A stretch of DNA of 64,000 bases from Streptomyces toxytricini (lineage in GTDB: Bacteria > Actinomycetota > Actinomycetes > Streptomycetales > Streptomycetaceae). Shown piece by piece: positions 61,212 through 64,000 of this stretch (positions are counted from its first letter, which is position 1; each line of letters opens with the position of its first letter). The notes beneath the pieces are model-generated. The model was not told the DNA's origin and ran no database searches. It worked only from the letters and a program-made list of their open reading frames with translations. The stretch lies in assembly GCF_014649915.1 (NCBI RefSeq), contig NZ_BMTY01000002.1, positions 116,223-180,222 on the forward strand, given 5' to 3'. The translations under genes were made by a program, and so were the position numbers.

Positions 61212-62342
61212 TCAGCCGGAGAGGCGCACCGGCATGATCAGGTACTTGTAGGCCTCGTCCGCCTCGGCGTCCACGGCGGGGCGGCCGCTGAGCAGTGCCG
61301 GCTTGGTGGACGTGGTGAAGCTGAGCTGGGCGGCGGGCGAGTCGATCGCGCTGAGGCCGTCGAGCAGGAAGGTCGGGTTGAAGGCGATCGAGATGTCGTC
61401 GCCCTCCAGGACCGCGTCGACCCTTTCCACAGCCTGTGCGTCGTCGGAGGAGCCCGCCTCCAGGATGAGCACGCCCTGCTCGAAGCTCAGGCGGACCGGG
61501 GTGTTGCGCTCGGCGACCAGCGCGACGCGCTTGACGGCCTCCACGAAGGGGGCGGTCTCGATCACGGCGACGGAGTTGAACTCGGTCGGGAAGAGCGTGC
61601 GGTACTTGGGCAGGTCGCCTTCGAGGAGGCGGGTGGTGGTGCGGCGGCCGGCGCCCTCGAAGCCGATGAGGCCCTCGCCGGCACCGGAGCCGGACAGCGC
61701 CAGAGTGACGGTGTCGCCGCTGGTCAGGGACTTCGCGGTGTCGAGGAGCGTCTTGGCCGGGACGAGGGCGACGGCGGAGGCGTCCGGGTTCTCCGGCTTC
61801 CACAGGAACTCGCGGACGGCGAAGCGGTAGCGGTCGGTGGAGGCGAGGGTGACGCGGTCGCCCTCGATCTCGATGCGGACGCCGGTCAGGACGGGAAGCG
61901 TGTCGTCGCGGCCGGCGGCGATGGCGACCTGGGCCGCGGCGGCGGCGAAGACCTCGCCGGAGACGGTGCCGGTCGCGGTCGGCATCTGCGGCAGGGCCGG
62001 GTACTCCTCCACCGGCAGGGTGTGGAGGGTGAAGCGGGAGGAGCCGCAGACCACGGTCGCCCGTACACCGTCTGTGGAGATCTCCACCGGCCGGTTGGGG
62101 AGGGCGCGGCAGATGTCGGCGAGGAGCCGGCCGGAGACGAGGACGGTGCCGTCCTCCTCGACGTCCGCCTCGACGGAGACGCGGGCCGAGACCTCGTAGT
62201 CGAAGCCGGAGAGGGACAGCGTCCCGTCCTCGGCCTTCAGCAGCAGGCCCGCGAGGACGGGCACCGGCGGCCGGGCCGGGAGGCTGCGGGCAGCCCAGGC
62301 CACCGCCTCCGCGAGTACGTCGCGCTCCACCCGGATCTTCAC
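61212..62342 (-). CDS. dnaN: DNA polymerase III sliding clamp (beta subunit)
   Basis: This ring-forming processivity factor has 376 residues, covering three clamp domains. Landmarks are LLLKAEDGTLSLSGFDYEVS, DDTLPVLTGVRIEIEG, the binding pocket DRYRFAVREF and the C-terminus YLIMPVRLSG. GTG 62342 has AGGAGG about 8 nt upstream. The open frame continues upstream into oriC, but that part is not coding. Confidence 0.97.
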   Translation of the reverse strand: MKIRVERDVLAEAVAWAARSLPARPPVPVLAGLLLKAEDGTLSLSGFDYEVSARVSVEADVEEDGTVLVSGRLLADICRALPNRPVEISTDGVRATVVCGSSRFTLHTLPVEEYPALPQMPTATGTVSGEVFAAAAAQVAIAAGRDDTLPVLTGVRIEIEGDRVTLASTDRYRFAVREFLWKPENPDASAVALVPAKTLLDTAKSLTSGDTVTLALSGSGAGEGLIGFEGAGRRTTTRLLEGDLPKYRTLFPTEFNSVAVIETAPFVEAVKRVALVAERNTPVRLSFEQGVLILEAGSSDDAQAVERVDAVLEGDDISIAFNPTFLLDGLSAIDSPAAQLSFTTSTKPALLSGRPAVDAEADEAYKYLIMPVRLSG

Positions 62343-63308
62343 CGGAACCGCCTCCTGCTGTTGCTCGCTCGTCCGTCTGCCGGCCTTCGTCGTCGGCCCG
62401 CCGCTGCCGTGCCCCGGGGGCTGCGGCCCGTCGGTGCCGGGAACCAGTCTGACGTACGGCACCGACAGCGCGTGCTGCCGCCCGTCAAATCGGGAGCGAG
62501 GTGTCGGGGAGGCCTCCGAGCCGGGTTGTGCACAGGGCCTGCTTGAAAACCGATTCCGAGCTAACTGTCCATGGGGGTAGTAGTAGGGGTTGTGGAAACC
62601 GTGGATAAGCCCGTTTCCGCAGGTCAAGCCCCAGTTTTTATCCCCATGCCCTGTGGGCGGAGCCGTGGACAACACGGTGTCGCTGTGGAGAACAGAAAGT
62701 TCTGCACAGGCCATCCCCAGATGACCCGGAGTACTCCACAGCTGCGTCCCCAGTTTTCCCCCGGTACTCCACAGCCCAAACGTCGACTTCGGTGTGACGG
62801 CTTTCACTCCGGCCGGTGAGCGGGGTCACTCGGTTGCCGAACAGTGGACAGCGGTGTGGGTAAGTCATCGGAACCTGTGCACAGGATGCGGCAACCTGTG
62901 GGTGAGCGGTGGACAACGCCGTGGACGGGTCTGTGGACGGATCGGGTGTCCACAGACTGTGGATATCTTCGGTGCACAATTCCACAGGCTTCTGACCTGG
63001 TCTGATGGTCCCTCACCAGGCAGCCCTGTGGACAGATTGTGGGTGGCGAAACCCGTCCCCACCCTGTGGACCCAAGAAAGTCCCGCAATCTGTGGATAAG
63101 TTGCTCTCCAGGGGGCGTATTCGAACAGATCGGGGGCGCGCCCATGAAGAAGGGCGCCCCCGGAGTGATCCGGAAGCGCCCTGTGGATGCGTTTGGCTGA
63201 GCACCGAGAGCCTGCGGAAGGTGCTTTGACGGGCCGTCGGGAGGAAGCGCACAGGCCGGCCCGCGGGAGCCGCGGGCCGGCCTGTGGATGCCGTGGACGG
63301 AGCGCCGG
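62343..63308. other. oriC: Chromosomal origin of replication (oriC)
   Basis: This is a 966-bp non-coding gap between dnaA and dnaN, the standard Streptomyces origin site. I find about 16 DnaA-box-like 9-mers. A perfect TTATCCACA (complement) is at 63091-63099. One-mismatch copies of TTATCCACA or TTGTCCACA are at 62525, 62600, 62664, 62684, 62855, 62908, 62946, 62958 and 63027. Weaker ones are at 62591, 62732, 62765, 62932, 62978 and 63065. Both orientations occur. The least GC-rich stretches are around 62560-62640. Confidence 0.95.
63250..63286 (-). terminator. Terminator of dnaA at the oriC edge
   Basis: A perfect 17-bp inverted repeat (63250-63266 with 63270-63286; loop GAG) lies 22 bp beyond the dnaA stop. 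A weaker stem (AGGGCGCCCCCGG...CCGGAAGCGCCCT) lies at about 63152-63181. Confidence 0.8.
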
Positions 63309-64000
63309 TCAGGCGTTCTTGATGCGGTTCGTGAGCTCGGTGACCTGGTTGTAGATGGAGCGCCGCTCCGCCATCAGGGCGCGGATCTTGCGGTCCGCGT
63401 GCATGACGGTGGTGTGGTCGCGGCCGCCGAAGTGCGCACCGATCTTCGGCAGGGAGAGGTCGGTCAGCTCCCGGCACAGGTACATCGCGATCTGCCGCGC
63501 CGTGACCAGCACCCGGCTGCGCGAGGAGCCGCACAGGTCGTCCACCGTCAGGCCGAAGTAGTCGGCGGTGGCCGCCATGATGTCCCCGGCCGTGATCTCG
63601 GGAGCCGAGTCCTCGCCGCCGGGGATCAGGTTCTTGAGGACGTCCTCGGTCAGGCCCAGGTCGACCGGCTGCCGGTTCAGGCTCGCGAAGGCCGTGACCC
63701 GGATCAGGGCCCCCTCCAGCTCGCGGATGTTGCGCGAGATGCGGGAGGCGATGAACTCCAGCACCTCCGGCGGGGCGTTGAGCTGCTCCTGCACCGCCTT
63801 CTTGCGCAGGATCGCGATGCGCGTCTCCAGCTCGGGCGGCTGCACGTCCGTGATCAGGCCCCACTCGAAGCGGTTGCGGAGCCGGTCCTCCAGGGTGACC
63901 AGCTGCTTGGGCGGCCGGTCGGAGGACAGCACGATCTGCTTGTTCGCGTTGTGCAGCGTATTGAAGGTGTGGAAGAACTCCTCCTGCGTCGACTCCTTGC
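63309..64000 (-). CDS. dnaA: Chromosomal replication initiator DnaA (3' part; 5' end outside window)
   Basis: This is the C-terminal ~230 residues of DnaA. The visible sequence includes part of the AAA+ domain ([30 protein letters not shown], sensor-2 region [14 protein letters not shown]). The DNA-binding domain IV follows ([37 protein letters not shown]). The frame stays open to the window edge. It is transcribed away from its own upstream flank into oriC. Confidence 0.97.
   Translation of the reverse strand, partial: KESTQEEFFHTFNTLHNANKQIVLSSDRPPKQLVTLEDRLRNRFEWGLITDVQPPELETRIAILRKKAVQEQLNAPPEVLEFIASRISRNIRELEGALIRVTAFASLNRQPVDLGLTEDVLKNLIPGGEDSAPEITAGDIMAATADYFGLTVDDLCGSSRSRVLVTARQIAMYLCRELTDLSLPKIGAHFGGRDHTTVMHADRKIRALMAERRSIYNQVTELTNRIKNA

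Overview
The window is very GC-rich, uses many GTG starts, and carries the linked order dnaA-oriC-dnaN-gnd-recF-DUF721-gyrB-gyrA-DUF3566-tRNA-Ile. It also has paired class E sortases, crgA and a PASTA kinase/FHA/PP2C cluster. Together these point to the chromosomal core of a Streptomyces or very close relative. The ends are arbitrary cuts: an ABC ATPase is truncated on the left and dnaA on the right. I see no IS element, prophage, CRISPR array or rRNA operon.

Left part (1-13 kb): an ABC/FtsX exporter pair, a bacterial proteasome activator (Bpa), molybdenum cofactor genes (mobA with a fused C-terminal domain, moeA) overlapping a K+ channel gene, a quinone oxidoreductase, and a branched-chain 2-oxoacid dehydrogenase operon (bkdABC, minus strand) divergent from an Lrp/AsnC regulator. 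Two parS-type palindromes lie inside coding sequence here (1416 and 6552) and a third, much extended one lies between genes at 28052.

Middle part (13-32 kb): a secreted PKD/triple-repeat protein, then a phenylacetate (paa) region. It holds a TetR regulator, a PaaH-type dehydrogenase, PaaN, an RNA methyltransferase, an HTTM/DUF5819 membrane pair, paaABCDE and an acyl-CoA dehydrogenase. The same 16-bp sequence, in inverted orientation, sits in both divergent paa promoter regions, and a one-mismatch copy of its core sits in the bkd promoter region. This suggests one TetR (PaaR-like) regulon joining aromatic and branched-chain catabolism. Rhodanese, J-domain-like and DUF2252 proteins and a NarL-type two-component system follow.

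Right-middle (32-52 kb): tRNA-Leu, then the cell-wall growth/signalling cluster fhaA-fhaB-pstP-rodA-pbpA-pknB facing srtE2-srtE1-trpG-small membrane protein-DUF881, then crgA, rhomboid protease, cyclophilin, DUF5324, a LysM protein, a secreted protein, tRNA-Ala, and a second Ser/Thr kinase preceded by an HTH protein. A small DnaA-box cluster sits between crgA and the rhomboid gene, about 18 kb from oriC.

Right end (52-64 kb): DLW-39 peptide, tRNA-Ile, DUF3566, gyrA, gyrB, DUF721, recF, gnd, dnaN, a roughly 1-kb oriC with more than a dozen DnaA-box-like 9-mers, and the 3' part of dnaA.

Most of this is conserved core. The less ordinary items are the shared TetR operators, the three-copy CTTTCGTCG motif upstream of a histidine kinase that has an unusual C-terminal extracytoplasmic tail, the HTTM-DUF5819 pair wired to the paa promoter, the extended parS at 28 kb, and the off-origin DnaA-box cluster.
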